A stretch of DNA of 30,294 bases from contig CAZEXI010000024.1 in the NCBI GenBank assembly GCA_964516805.1, positions 1 through 30,294 of the forward strand, read 5' to 3'. This document shows positions 1 through 8,203 of the stretch, piece by piece. The position numbers and the translations under genes are program-made. Numbering within the stretch: position 1 is the stretch's first letter; every line of letters begins with the position of its first letter. This DNA is from CAYSTL01 sp964516805. Its GTDB lineage: Archaea > Thermoplasmatota > Thermoplasmata > Halarchaeoplasmatales > Halarchaeoplasmataceae. The notes beneath the pieces were generated by a model, which did no database searches, had not been told where the DNA came from, and worked only from the letters and a program-made list of their open reading frames with translations.

Positions 1-808
1 ACATGAGTGCACCATAGCCAACCACCTCTTTCATCGGCATCACGTCACCACTGGTAGCGTACTTCAACAGTTCTCCCTTGTTACCATCTGAACCGATCAT
101 CATCGTCATCACTGGCCCATAACCACACATGGATATACTCTCCTTTTGTACTGTTTCATAGAGACCTTTTGGATCGTTTTCAATTATCTTATCCATGGCC
201 ATCTTATCTTTTTTCTCAGCTGTTTCCTTTAGTACATAGTGTGAGAAATCTGTAGATGCGATTATAACTACGTCTCTGCCTTTTATCTTATCTCTGATCC
301 TGTCCCCGATTTTTTTTGAAGACCTATAATTTTGTTTAGTAAAAGTAATAGGTACGATCTTGAAGTCATCTGAGAAATACTGTAGGAAAGGCAGTTGAAC
401 TTCGATAGAATGCTCACCCATGTGCGCTCGGTTTATCACAGAGATCTCATCATCCGCGATCTCTTCGACTAGCTCTTTATCCGTTTTCGCTACACCCATA
501 GGTGTTTTAAAATCTTCATCACTCAATGCAATGTCTCCACCGAATCCTCTGTGATTAGGTCCACATATGATGAATGTATCAGGAAAACCGTCTTCGAATA
601 ATTTTTTATAAGCGTGAACAGCAACAGGTCCGGAATAATCGTAACCTGCGTGAGGAACGACTAATCCTTTTATATTTCTGCTATAACCCTCATCTTCAGG
701 TATCTCTCCAGGACCTATATCGCTCATGAAACATTCTTCTATCTTTTTTTCGATAGCATCTTCACTTCCAGGATAAAATTGACCAGCAACTGCAGGATTC
801 CTAACCAT
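1..808 (-). CDS. MEMO1 family protein (AmmeMemoRadiSam protein B-like), 3' part missing
   Basis: The minus strand is open from ATG 806-808 to the left edge, giving about 269 residues with no stop, so the C-terminus lies outside the window. The N-terminus MVRNPAVAGQFYPGS is the typical opening of MEMO proteins. Further along come PHAGYDYSG, GPNHRGFGG, ASTDFSHY and SMCGYGP, which carry the His and Cys residues conserved in this fold, related to class III extradiol dioxygenases. Archaeal members often sit with AMMECR1 and radical-SAM partners, and their substrate is not established. A GGTGAG ribosome-binding site lies about 8 bases before the ATG. The gene is divergent from rtcA, and an AT-rich stretch at about 825-845 could hold its TATA box. 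The family call is firm; function is open. Confidence 0.9.
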   Translation of the reverse strand, partial: MVRNPAVAGQFYPGSEDAIEKKIEECFMSDIGPGEIPEDEGYSRNIKGLVVPHAGYDYSGPVAVHAYKKLFEDGFPDTFIICGPNHRGFGGDIALSDEDFKTPMGVAKTDKELVEEIADDEISVINRAHMGEHSIEVQLPFLQYFSDDFKIVPITFTKQNYRSSKKIGDRIRDKIKGRDVVIIASTDFSHYVLKETAEKKDKMAMDKIIENDPKGLYETVQKESISMCGYGPVMTMMIGSDGNKGELLKYATSGDVMPMKEVVGYGALM

Positions 809-933
809 GATTAACTCACCGATTTTAAAAATACTTTTTAGATTACTTAAATTTGTCGTAATCGTGTTTGGGCTGAGTTTATGTAAATGGACATAGAATA
901 AAACATAAATGAATAGAGTGTAATCCTGATTTG

Positions 934-1932
934 ATGAAAGAGATAGACGGTTCTCATGGTGAAGGAGGCGGACAGATCCTAAGAACAGCTGTAGCTATGT
1001 CTATGCTTGAAAATGAAGAGGTGATGATAAACAATATAAGGTCAAATAGACCAAATCCAGGATTGTCTCATCAACATCTAATGGCATTGAAAGCAGCCAA
1101 GGATATAAGCGGTGCTGAAGCGGAAGGATTGAAGAAGGGATCAAAGACTGTGTATTTTAAACCTGATGATATCAAAGGAGGGTTTTACAGGTTCGATATT
1201 GGTACTGCAGGATCGATAACACTACTCCTTCAGGCAATACTGCCTCCAGCATTGATGTCTGACAAGAAGATTGAATTAGAGATAAAGGGTGGAACAGATG
1301 TGAAATGGTCGCCACCATACGATTATTTTGAAAATGTATTTTTGGGCAATTTGAGAAAGATGGGAGTAGATGTAGAATCAAAGTGTCTAGAACGAGGTCA
1401 TTATCCGAAAGGTGGAGGTAAGGTTAAAGTTGAGATACAACCGAGTGAGATAAAGGACCTAAATACCGGTAAAGATGTTGAAAAAGTAGAAGGTAGAGCT
1501 TTTGTGACTAACCTGCCAGAACATATAGCAGAAAGGATGAAGAAAAGTGCTTTGAAAGAACTCATAGAATATCAGACCTCTATCTCAGTTGAATCTTATA
1601 ACTCAGCAAGTGCAGGGACAGCTTTAACTCTCTGGACAAAAGGTGAAAGGGTATTAGGAAATGGGATTTTAGGTGAGAAGGGGGTTCCTGCAGAAGAGAT
1701 AGGGAAGAAAGCAGCAGAGAGCATTATAGATGATATCGAAAGTGAAATAGACTTGGATGTATGGTGTGCTGATCAGATCATCCCATATCTTGGGATGAGC
1801 GATAGGGAAGGTAAATTAACAGTCAGAAATAATACAGGACATCTGAAAACCAATGTATGGGTGGTTAATCAGTTTATAGATGAAAAGATAAAGTTAAAAG
1901 AAAGGGATGGATTTATATCCATAGAATATTGA
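934..1932 (+). CDS. rtcA: RNA 3'-terminal phosphate cyclase
   Basis: RtcA converts an RNA 3'-phosphate to a 2',3'-cyclic phosphate using ATP, through a covalent AMP-histidine intermediate. The 332-residue length is normal for the family. The opening KEIDGSHGEGGGQILRT is the RtcA signature. HYPKGGGKV lies mid-protein, and TGHLKTNVW near the C-terminus carries the histidine expected to be adenylylated. An in-frame TTG lies one codon earlier, but the ATG at 934 gives the usual N-terminus. An A/T-rich TATA-like stretch near 903-912 sits about 26 bases upstream, so the mRNA may be almost leaderless. It is the first gene of an apparent three-gene operon, with 9 bases to the next start. RtcB is encoded 12 kb away on the other strand. 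Confidence 0.95.
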   Translation: MKEIDGSHGEGGGQILRTAVAMSMLENEEVMINNIRSNRPNPGLSHQHLMALKAAKDISGAEAEGLKKGSKTVYFKPDDIKGGFYRFDIGTAGSITLLLQAILPPALMSDKKIELEIKGGTDVKWSPPYDYFENVFLGNLRKMGVDVESKCLERGHYPKGGGKVKVEIQPSEIKDLNTGKDVEKVEGRAFVTNLPEHIAERMKKSALKELIEYQTSISVESYNSASAGTALTLWTKGERVLGNGILGEKGVPAEEIGKKAAESIIDDIESEIDLDVWCADQIIPYLGMSDREGKLTVRNNTGHLKTNVWVVNQFIDEKIKLKERDGFISIEY

Positions 1933-1941
1933 GGTAGAAGT

Positions 1942-2571
1942 ATGAAACCTAAAATCATGGTAAATTGTGCGATGTCTGCAGATGGTAAGATAGCTCTTCC
2001 AGATAGGACTGAAGTAAAGATATCTGGCGAAGAGGATTTTAAAAGAGTACATGAACTGAGAAACAGTGTGGATGCTATCTTAGTCGGTATAGGTACTGTT
2101 TTAGCTGATGATCCTAAGTTGACTGTTAAAGAGAAGTATGTTCAGGAGCCAAAACAACCTCTGAAGATTATATTGGACTCGAAAGGTAGAACACCAGAAG
2201 GAGCTCAACTATTTGATAAGGGAGAGTATATTATAGTGACAACAAAAGAAATTGACAGAGATGGCTGGATAAAGTGTGGAGATGAAGAAAAAGTTGACCT
2301 GGATAAGTTGATGAAGATATTGGAAGAAAAGGGTGTTGAAACTTTATTGGTGGAAGGAGGCGGTGAAGTCATATATTCTTTTCTAAAAGCTGGTTTAGTG
2401 GACGAGATATCTATCTTTGTTGGTAGTTTGATCATAGGGGGTAGAGATGCTCCAACACCAGCTGATGGACAAGGCGCTGAGAGTATAGTAGATACTATGG
2501 GATTAAGATTGAAATCATTTGAGAGAATGGATGATGGCATATTGCTGAAATATGATGTGGGATTAGGATGA
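1942..2571 (+). CDS. arfC: 2,5-diamino-6-ribosylamino-pyrimidinone 5'-phosphate reductase
   Basis: This is a stand-alone RibD C-terminal/DHFR-like reductase domain of 209 residues, the form found in archaea. It reduces the ribose side chain of the diaminopyrimidinone intermediate with NAD(P)H, on the path to riboflavin and the F420 chromophore. The sequence opens MVNCAMSADGKIAL, matching the family motif (xxSxDGKIA). It continues with HELRNSVDAILVGIGTVLADDPKLT, TLLVEGGGEVIYSFL and an IIGGRDAPTP segment, the usual substrate and cofactor elements. The start is preceded by GAGGT. It lies 9 bases after rtcA and overlaps the next gene by ATGA, so all three are probably one transcript. The archaeal gene symbol is from memory. 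Confidence 0.92.
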   Translation: MKPKIMVNCAMSADGKIALPDRTEVKISGEEDFKRVHELRNSVDAILVGIGTVLADDPKLTVKEKYVQEPKQPLKIILDSKGRTPEGAQLFDKGEYIIVTTKEIDRDGWIKCGDEEKVDLDKLMKILEEKGVETLLVEGGGEVIYSFLKAGLVDEISIFVGSLIIGGRDAPTPADGQGAESIVDTMGLRLKSFERMDDGILLKYDVGLG

Positions 2572-3008
2572 CCAAATTCTTAGTTGATCGGATGTTGGGT
2601 CAGACAGCTAAATGGTTGAGATTGATGGGTGTAGATGCTGAATATGCTCCGAAGGGCGATGATAGAAAGTTAAAAGAGATCGCAGAAAAAGAAAATAGGA
2701 TAATTTTGACCAGGGACAAAGAACTCAGCCATTATGAAAATGCTTTATATATAGATGAAAGGAAAGTAGATAAAATTCTTAAGAAGATTTTAGATGGATT
2801 TGAATTGGATATAAACCCCCTAACTAGATGTTCTTTATGTAATAATAAAATAACAACAATTAAAAAAGAAAAAATAAAGGAAAAGGTTCCTAAAGGTGTT
2901 TATAACAGACATGGTGAGTTTTGGATATGTGAAAAATGTAATCAGGTATACTGGAAAGGGACACATTGGGAAAAGATAATGGCCAAAATTGAAATGCTGA
3001 AAGATTAA
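2568..3008 (+). CDS. Mut7-C RNase domain protein with C-terminal zinc ribbon
   Basis: The 146-residue protein opens FLVDRMLGQTAKWLRLMGVDA, the typical start of Mut7-C (PIN-like) domains. Asp7 and the ILTRD motif at 46-50 supply the acidic residues expected at the active site. Two CxxC pairs, Cys88/Cys91 and Cys121/Cys124, make a zinc ribbon, and YWKGTHWEKI follows as in archaeal homologues. The domain is predicted to be an RNase by relation to PIN nucleases; I know of no confirmed substrate for this type. The start overlaps the arfC stop (ATGA), pointing to translational coupling. The next gene is 179 bases away and has its own promoter, so this probably ends the operon. Confidence 0.88.
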   Translation: MTKFLVDRMLGQTAKWLRLMGVDAEYAPKGDDRKLKEIAEKENRIILTRDKELSHYENALYIDERKVDKILKKILDGFELDINPLTRCSLCNNKITTIKKEKIKEKVPKGVYNRHGEFWICEKCNQVYWKGTHWEKIMAKIEMLKD

Positions 3009-3137
3009 ATAAAATCAGTTGTTTTTTACTTATTGCATCTGTGTGCATAAATTAAAAAACTACTGGTAAATTTAAAGAAAAAATAACTCATCCATAATAT
3101 TTTTTACACATATTATAATAGGCACAGTTTAATAATA

Positions 3138-3187
3138 CAAAAAACTTATATACCTATCTCTATCATTTGTGTGGAGAGGTAGAACTA
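3138..3187 (+). promoter_or_regulatory. TATA box and ribosome-binding site of the peptide-binding protein gene
   Basis: An A-rich stretch runs into CTTATATACC at about 3145-3154, a good archaeal TATA box. It predicts transcription starting near 3172-3176. GAGGT at 3176-3180 then sits 7 bases before ATG 3188. A short leader with a strong Shine-Dalgarno contrasts with the almost leaderless genes elsewhere in the window and suits a highly expressed binding protein. The transcription start is inferred from spacing only. Confidence 0.6.
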
Positions 3188-6100
3188 ATGAAATGGAAAA
3201 AATTAGTTAGCCTGCTAATCGTATCTGTTTTTATAGTCAGTGCATTAGCAGCAGTTAACGGTCCTGCCAAAGCGCAGGAAGGTCAATACGTAGATTCAAT
3301 AACCATAGAGGTTAGAACGAATCAACAGACAGCACTAGGTGAAGTCGCGACTAGGGATCTAGACGTATTCTTGCAAGCTGTTTCAGGTAGTCTATACGAC
3401 AGTATAAGTGACAGCTGGAAACAGCAGATGAATACGTGGACGAGTGTTGGTGGATATAACTCACAGTATTATAACCCAGCACATACCGAATCGCCATACG
3501 AATGTGAAGTTGAAGGTCAACTACAGTTCAATCCTTTTGCCATAAAGAAAATTAGGCAAGCACAGTACTGGTTGATCAACAGAGAACAGATCGTCAACGA
3601 ACTGTACAATGGTTATGCAGAACCAAGATACTGTTGGTGTGGTGTAACCGATCCAGGTTATGAACAATACTTCAGTCAAATTGTAGAAAAATGGGGATTA
3701 ACCGCAACTGGAGACAAACAGAAAGGTCTACAGATGGTACAAGAAGCAATGGAAGCAGTGGATGACTCTGCACTTAAAGGAGATTTAAGGAAAGACGGAG
3801 ATTTCTGGGAATATAAACCTCCAGGAGGATCTTGGAGTGATATAGAGATCACAGGTATCACAAGAATAGAAGATACAAGGGAACAGATCGGTGAATATCA
3901 GGCAGACTTACTGAATGACTGTGGATTTAAAGTCAACAACAGAAAGATGGATAGGAATTCATACGGTGACATCGTATGGTCTGACGACCCAGCAGATCTA
4001 ACATGGCAATTCTACACAGGCGGATGGCTCGCATCAGCCGCACAATATTACCAAGAAGTTGTACCAGCTCAGATGGGTTCTGGATGGTATGGTTACATGC
4101 CAGGTGGTTTCGTACCATCAGCAGATTATCGATACGGATATTGGTCCAACGGAAACTCTTGGGACAATACACCAGATCCAGAAAAATATCCTGATGCAGA
4201 ATTCTATGGAAATATATCATTAGCACAAATGACAACCAAGCTTTACAACGGTTGGGTGAACGATATAGATCAATATTGGAATTGGATGCAGCAAGCTACA
4301 GATATGATGTTAGACCAAGCTGTAAGAAACTTCATCGTTTCAACATACGATTTCTATGCATATGATAAAGACACAATAGTAACAGCAGCAACAGACGTTG
4401 TAACTGGATGGTCTGATGTGTTCACACCAAGAACGATGAGAACACAAGATGGTACCTTAACAGCCGCACAATATTCATCTCAGGGGGCCCTTTACATGGA
4501 CAACTGGAATGAATTAGGTGGATCATCCGACGTTTACGGACTGCAGCAGAAGAGAATGGTCTTCGATGGAGCTTATAACTTAGATCCAAGTACTGGTATA
4601 CCAAGACCAATGAGAATGGATTGGACCGGTGGTGTAGAACAAGACTTTTATTGGGCACCAAATGAGACCGGCGTCCAAACACTGTACAAGAACATATCAG
4701 TACCAGAGGATGCAGTAATATATGATCACGCAAATCATGAGTGGACTGAAGTCGGCTCTGGAGTAAAATCCGCAGTAAAAGTTACATACGATATAACAAC
4801 AGGAGCTTGGCAGTTCGGTGAAGATCTCACCACAGCTGATGTCATGGGATACCATGCATGGTCATGGGACATGTCATATGACGATGGCGCAGGAGATAAC
4901 TTCTATCATGACGGTTACGGCGGTCAGATGAGACCATACTATAACATGATAAAAGGTGAGAAATGGGATGAACAGAACGATACCTATACTGTTTGGGCTG
5001 ATTATTCATTACCAGTCGAGGATAAGATAGGTGCATACCTTTCAACATTCCCACAATTACACTACACACAATATATGGCAACTCAGTTCTTGATAAATGA
5101 AAACGATGAGTACATCCCAAGCGGTGCACCAAGTTACAGCTGGGACGAAGGACAACAGAATTGGGTCCATTGGTTATCCAGCGCACAAGGTGAAGATATC
5201 ACTGATACATTACAGAACATGATCGATAAGAACTACATGCCTTGGTTCATGACAGAGGATGCAAATGCTCCAATCACAGTCACACAATCAGAACTGAACG
5301 CAAAGAGACAAGGAATAATCGACTTCTATAATGAGCATAATCATGTATATGCATCTCAAGGACCATTCATGATGGATACAGTCAACGCAGCAAACATGTA
5401 CGTTGATATGGTAAGATTTGGGCAAGATCAAGGTTATCCATATCCAGACGATTACTGGCAAGATAAATTCGAGATTTCCAAGATGATAGTTACTGGTTCT
5501 GATATACCAAATATCGTACAAGCCCCAGATAGCATAAATGTACAGTTCGACGTACAAGTTGATGAAGACTATCCAAGAGACATAACAAGGGACGTAACTC
5601 AAGGTGATGACCCAACATCTGAAATCCAATTATTGGATGAACTTGATAATGTTGTGGCAAATACAACTGGAACTTTGATTGCTAGTACATTCACTGCAAG
5701 TTTTGATACATCAGATTTATCATCTGGACAGTACACTGTAAGATTCATGGGTTCGATCCCAGCTCAGGTAGGCGAAACAACAGCTACAGGACAGGTTGTT
5801 GTAGAGAAAGTTACCAATGTGGAAATAACTAACTTCAACGTAAACCCAACAACTGTAACACCTAACGAAAACTTTGATATAACCGCAACAGCAGAAAATA
5901 CTGGAAGCGAACAAGCAACAGTTAATGTAATGGCTGGCGGAGAAACAATAGATTCATATATGGTTGATCCAGGAGCAACGGTTGATATATCTACTCAACA
6001 CTCATTCGAGAATCCAGGCACATATCAAATAGAAATAGGCGATCAGACCGCACAAGTTGAAGTTATTTCACCAAACCTTGAAGTAACTAACTTCCAGGTA

Positions 6101-6946
6101 CCATCTACAGGTGTTGTTGATACACAGATCACAATGAGTGTAAGTGTAGAAAACACAGGTACTGCGGAACTTACAAATGATATATTCATCGATGGTGAAT
6201 CTGTAGAAACTTTCACACTTGCTGCAGGTGAATCTAGAGATCTAACCATAGATCACACCTTCACAACACTTGGAGATCATACAGTATCAGTTGGAACACA
6301 ACAGAAGACAATAACAATTTCAAGCCCAGTAAATGTTGAAAGTGCAAATGTATCACCAACAACAGTTCAAGTTGGTGGAACTGCAGAAATAACAGCAACG
6401 ATCACAAACAATGACGACGTATCTCACGATGCCCAGGTAACTGTTGGCGGAGACGTAGTAAATACATGGTCTGTTGACGCTGGAACAAGTAGCCAAGAAT
6501 TCACATATACACATACATTTGATACAGTAGGGGATCATGAAGTAAAAGTTGCAGATACAACTGCAGGAACAGTAACAGTTGAAGGTGGTATAGTAATAGA
6601 GAGTGCTGACGTATCAGCCAACACAGTTGATAAAGGTAAAGATGTAACCATCACTGCAACGATAACAAACAATGATAATTCAGAACACACAGTTAAGGTA
6701 ACCGTTGATGGAAGCGAAGTTAAAACATGGACAATACCAGCAAATACTGAAAGTGAAGATTATTCAGTTACACATACATTTGATAAGACAGGGGATTTCG
6801 ATGTAAAAGTTGGTGACACAGATGCTGGAACAGTCACTGTTGAAAAAGCCGATGATGACGATGATGGCACACCAGGATTCACAATGGTCCTACTAGGAAT
6901 AAGCGCAATCGCAGCAGTAGCACTATACTACAGGAGAAGAAGATAA
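3188..6946 (+). CDS. Extracellular peptide-binding protein (SBP_bac_5 type, permuted order) with CARDB repeats and PGF-CTERM anchor
   Basis: This 1252-residue secreted protein is the ligand-binding part of the importer encoded downstream. ATG 3188 is chosen over TTG 3167 because GAGGT precedes it and it starts a clean signal peptide (KK, hydrophobic 7-22, likely cleavage after about 30). FNPFAIKKIRQA...INREQIVNELYNGYAEP at 115-146 matches the NPPFDDxRVRQAxxYAIDRExIV block of SBP family 5. The block normally found before it, with LDP-TG (465-470), TTADV (548-552), GPFMMD (725-730) and a PDDYW near 753-757, instead comes later. An Ig-like stretch at about 780-872 is followed by four CARDB-like repeats at about 877-960, 963-1045, 1048-1132 and 1136-1219. 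An acidic linker leads to PGF (1230-1231 region), a hydrophobic helix and RRRR, a PGF-CTERM signal for archaeosortase processing. Confidence 0.9.
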   Translation: MKWKKLVSLLIVSVFIVSALAAVNGPAKAQEGQYVDSITIEVRTNQQTALGEVATRDLDVFLQAVSGSLYDSISDSWKQQMNTWTSVGGYNSQYYNPAHTESPYECEVEGQLQFNPFAIKKIRQAQYWLINREQIVNELYNGYAEPRYCWCGVTDPGYEQYFSQIVEKWGLTATGDKQKGLQMVQEAMEAVDDSALKGDLRKDGDFWEYKPPGGSWSDIEITGITRIEDTREQIGEYQADLLNDCGFKVNNRKMDRNSYGDIVWSDDPADLTWQFYTGGWLASAAQYYQEVVPAQMGSGWYGYMPGGFVPSADYRYGYWSNGNSWDNTPDPEKYPDAEFYGNISLAQMTTKLYNGWVNDIDQYWNWMQQATDMMLDQAVRNFIVSTYDFYAYDKDTIVTAATDVVTGWSDVFTPRTMRTQDGTLTAAQYSSQGALYMDNWNELGGSSDVYGLQQKRMVFDGAYNLDPSTGIPRPMRMDWTGGVEQDFYWAPNETGVQTLYKNISVPEDAVIYDHANHEWTEVGSGVKSAVKVTYDITTGAWQFGEDLTTADVMGYHAWSWDMSYDDGAGDNFYHDGYGGQMRPYYNMIKGEKWDEQNDTYTVWADYSLPVEDKIGAYLSTFPQLHYTQYMATQFLINENDEYIPSGAPSYSWDEGQQNWVHWLSSAQGEDITDTLQNMIDKNYMPWFMTEDANAPITVTQSELNAKRQGIIDFYNEHNHVYASQGPFMMDTVNAANMYVDMVRFGQDQGYPYPDDYWQDKFEISKMIVTGSDIPNIVQAPDSINVQFDVQVDEDYPRDITRDVTQGDDPTSEIQLLDELDNVVANTTGTLIASTFTASFDTSDLSSGQYTVRFMGSIPAQVGETTATGQVVVEKVTNVEITNFNVNPTTVTPNENFDITATAENTGSEQATVNVMAGGETIDSYMVDPGATVDISTQHSFENPGTYQIEIGDQTAQVEVISPNLEVTNFQVPSTGVVDTQITMSVSVENTGTAELTNDIFIDGESVETFTLAAGESRDLTIDHTFTTLGDHTVSVGTQQKTITISSPVNVESANVSPTTVQVGGTAEITATITNNDDVSHDAQVTVGGDVVNTWSVDAGTSSQEFTYTHTFDTVGDHEVKVADTTAGTVTVEGGIVIESADVSANTVDKGKDVTITATITNNDNSEHTVKVTVDGSEVKTWTIPANTESEDYSVTHTFDKTGDFDVKVGDTDAGTVTVEKADDDDDGTPGFTMVLLGISAIAAVALYYRRRR
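5816..6844 (+). repeat. Four tandem CARDB-like repeat units inside the binding-protein gene
   Basis: Each unit is about 85 codons. It starts with an xVTNF/ESANV strand, has an ENTG or NND turn, then a VxxGGExV strand and a final HTF...GDHxVxVGD segment. Units 3 (about 6329-6583) and 4 (about 6593-6844) are clearly alike in DNA. Both contain near-identical stretches around ACAAACAATGA and CACATACATTTGATA, which suggests a recent duplication. Units 1 and 2 are more diverged. They probably form a stalk between the cell-surface anchor and the binding domain. Confidence 0.8.
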
Positions 6947-6963
6947 AACACCTAAACCAACCC

Positions 6964-7000
6964 TTTTCATTTTTATTTTTAATTTTAAGAAATTTTTTTT
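6964..7000 (+). terminator. Poly-T terminator after the binding-protein gene
   Basis: Several T runs (4, 5, 5, 4, then 8 at 6993-7000) follow the stop codon within 60 bases, with no hairpin. This is the usual form of an archaeal intrinsic terminator. It would separate the abundant binding-protein transcript from the permease operon, which has its own TATA box. Confidence 0.6.
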
Positions 7001-7093
7001 AATATCTAAGTTAAATATATATCATATTTCTTTTAATAGAACCACCTATTTCTACACCCTGGATGCATCTTCATACAATAATGAATTTACCAA

Positions 7094-7134
7094 AAGATTT
7101 ATAATGAATAACAGGTTGTAATCAAGTGATAATT
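7094..7134 (+). promoter_or_regulatory. TATA box of the permease/ATPase operon
   Basis: AGATTTATAATG at about 7095-7106 resembles an archaeal TATA box and predicts a start near 7127, about 8 bases before ATG 7135. The short leader contains GTGAT, complementary to the 16S rRNA 3' end, followed by AATTATG. The same GTGATAATTATG string precedes rtcB. Confidence 0.5.
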
Positions 7135-8187
7135 ATGGCAGCATCTTGGAAATATTTCGGTGTTAGAACGTTAAACGCACTTATTGTTATAGTGGTTGTC
7201 GTTTTTATACTGTCTGCTCTTTTTAGTACATTGGCTGAGAACCAATTAGAGACACATATCAACGAAAAATTAAGGATGGAAATACAAAATCTTGATCCAG
7301 GAGTAAACACAACACAGTACCGAGAGATGAGACGAGAACAATTAGAAAGTCAATACAATCTTGATAAACCAACGTACATCCGGGTATTTTATAGTGCAGC
7401 GGACACGCTTATGCTGGACTTTGGCCGGGCACATACATTAACGGATCCTGACGGATCGGCTAAAGTAGCAGATATAATAATGTCTAGATTACCAAGAACA
7501 GTTCTATTATTCACAACTGCAGCTGTAATTTACATAATATTAGGATTAATAGTGGGTTTGAAAGCAGCTCAAGTTGCAGGTTCTAATTTGGATAAATTTT
7601 TATCATTATTTGGCATGGCTGCGTCATCGATACCTATGTGGTGGCTTGGTATGCTGGTGATTCAGGTATTTGGATTTCAATTGGGGTGGTTCCCTCCATC
7701 TGCCTTCCCGTTCCCAATCAGATCAGAAGTAGGTTGGGACGGTTACATCATAGGTGTGCTTAAACGGATGGCGATGCCTTTATTCACCATTGTGTTTGTA
7801 TATTTTGGTGCTAGAGCCTGGGCTACGAGGAATATCGTTACAGGTGTTCTCCAAGATGATTATATAATGGCAGCTAGAGCTAAAGGCGTGCCTGAAAGTA
7901 AGGTAATATATGGCCACACCTTAAAGAGTGCTGCTCCACCGATCGTCACAAGTGCAATACTTGCATTCCTGTTATCCATAGGAGGCGCAATGATCACAGA
8001 GATCATATTTGGATGGCCAGGAATGGGAAGATTGATGTGGACAGCCATTCAGCAGGATGATGTGCCAGTCCTTATGGGAGTTGCATTCATAACTGTGTTC
8101 TTATACGTGGTCGGTTACTTAATAGCAGATCTTATCTACGGACTATTAGATCCAAGAGTAGAAGTAGGCGCAGAGAGGTCTGTATAA
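7135..8187 (+). CDS. oppB: Oligopeptide ABC transporter permease, OppB/DppB type
   Basis: This 350-residue membrane protein is one of the two channel-forming subunits. The start is set at ATG 7135 rather than GTG 7126 because the N-terminus MAASWKYF then aligns with MRLNWKYF of the two orphan paralogues in this window. A first helix (about 9-30) is followed by an extracytoplasmic stretch of about 75 residues, then the BPD_transp_1 core with LPRTVLLF, AASSIPMWWLG and LGWFPPSAFP. The ATPase-contact EAA loop reads YIMAARAKGVPESKVIYGH, and the late motif SIGGAMITEIIFGWPGMG is normal for OppB. It starts a four-gene operon that continues with oppC after 16 bases. Confidence 0.93.
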   Translation: MAASWKYFGVRTLNALIVIVVVVFILSALFSTLAENQLETHINEKLRMEIQNLDPGVNTTQYREMRREQLESQYNLDKPTYIRVFYSAADTLMLDFGRAHTLTDPDGSAKVADIIMSRLPRTVLLFTTAAVIYIILGLIVGLKAAQVAGSNLDKFLSLFGMAASSIPMWWLGMLVIQVFGFQLGWFPPSAFPFPIRSEVGWDGYIIGVLKRMAMPLFTIVFVYFGARAWATRNIVTGVLQDDYIMAARAKGVPESKVIYGHTLKSAAPPIVTSAILAFLLSIGGAMITEIIFGWPGMGRLMWTAIQQDDVPVLMGVAFITVFLYVVGYLIADLIYGLLDPRVEVGAERSV

Positions 8188-8203
8188 TCGAGGTGAACAA
8201 ATA

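Noticed and set aside
5816..6844. Periodic repeats as a CRISPR or satellite array
   Set aside because: The period is about 255 bases, in frame and coding for CARDB-like domains. There are no short identical repeats with unique spacers.
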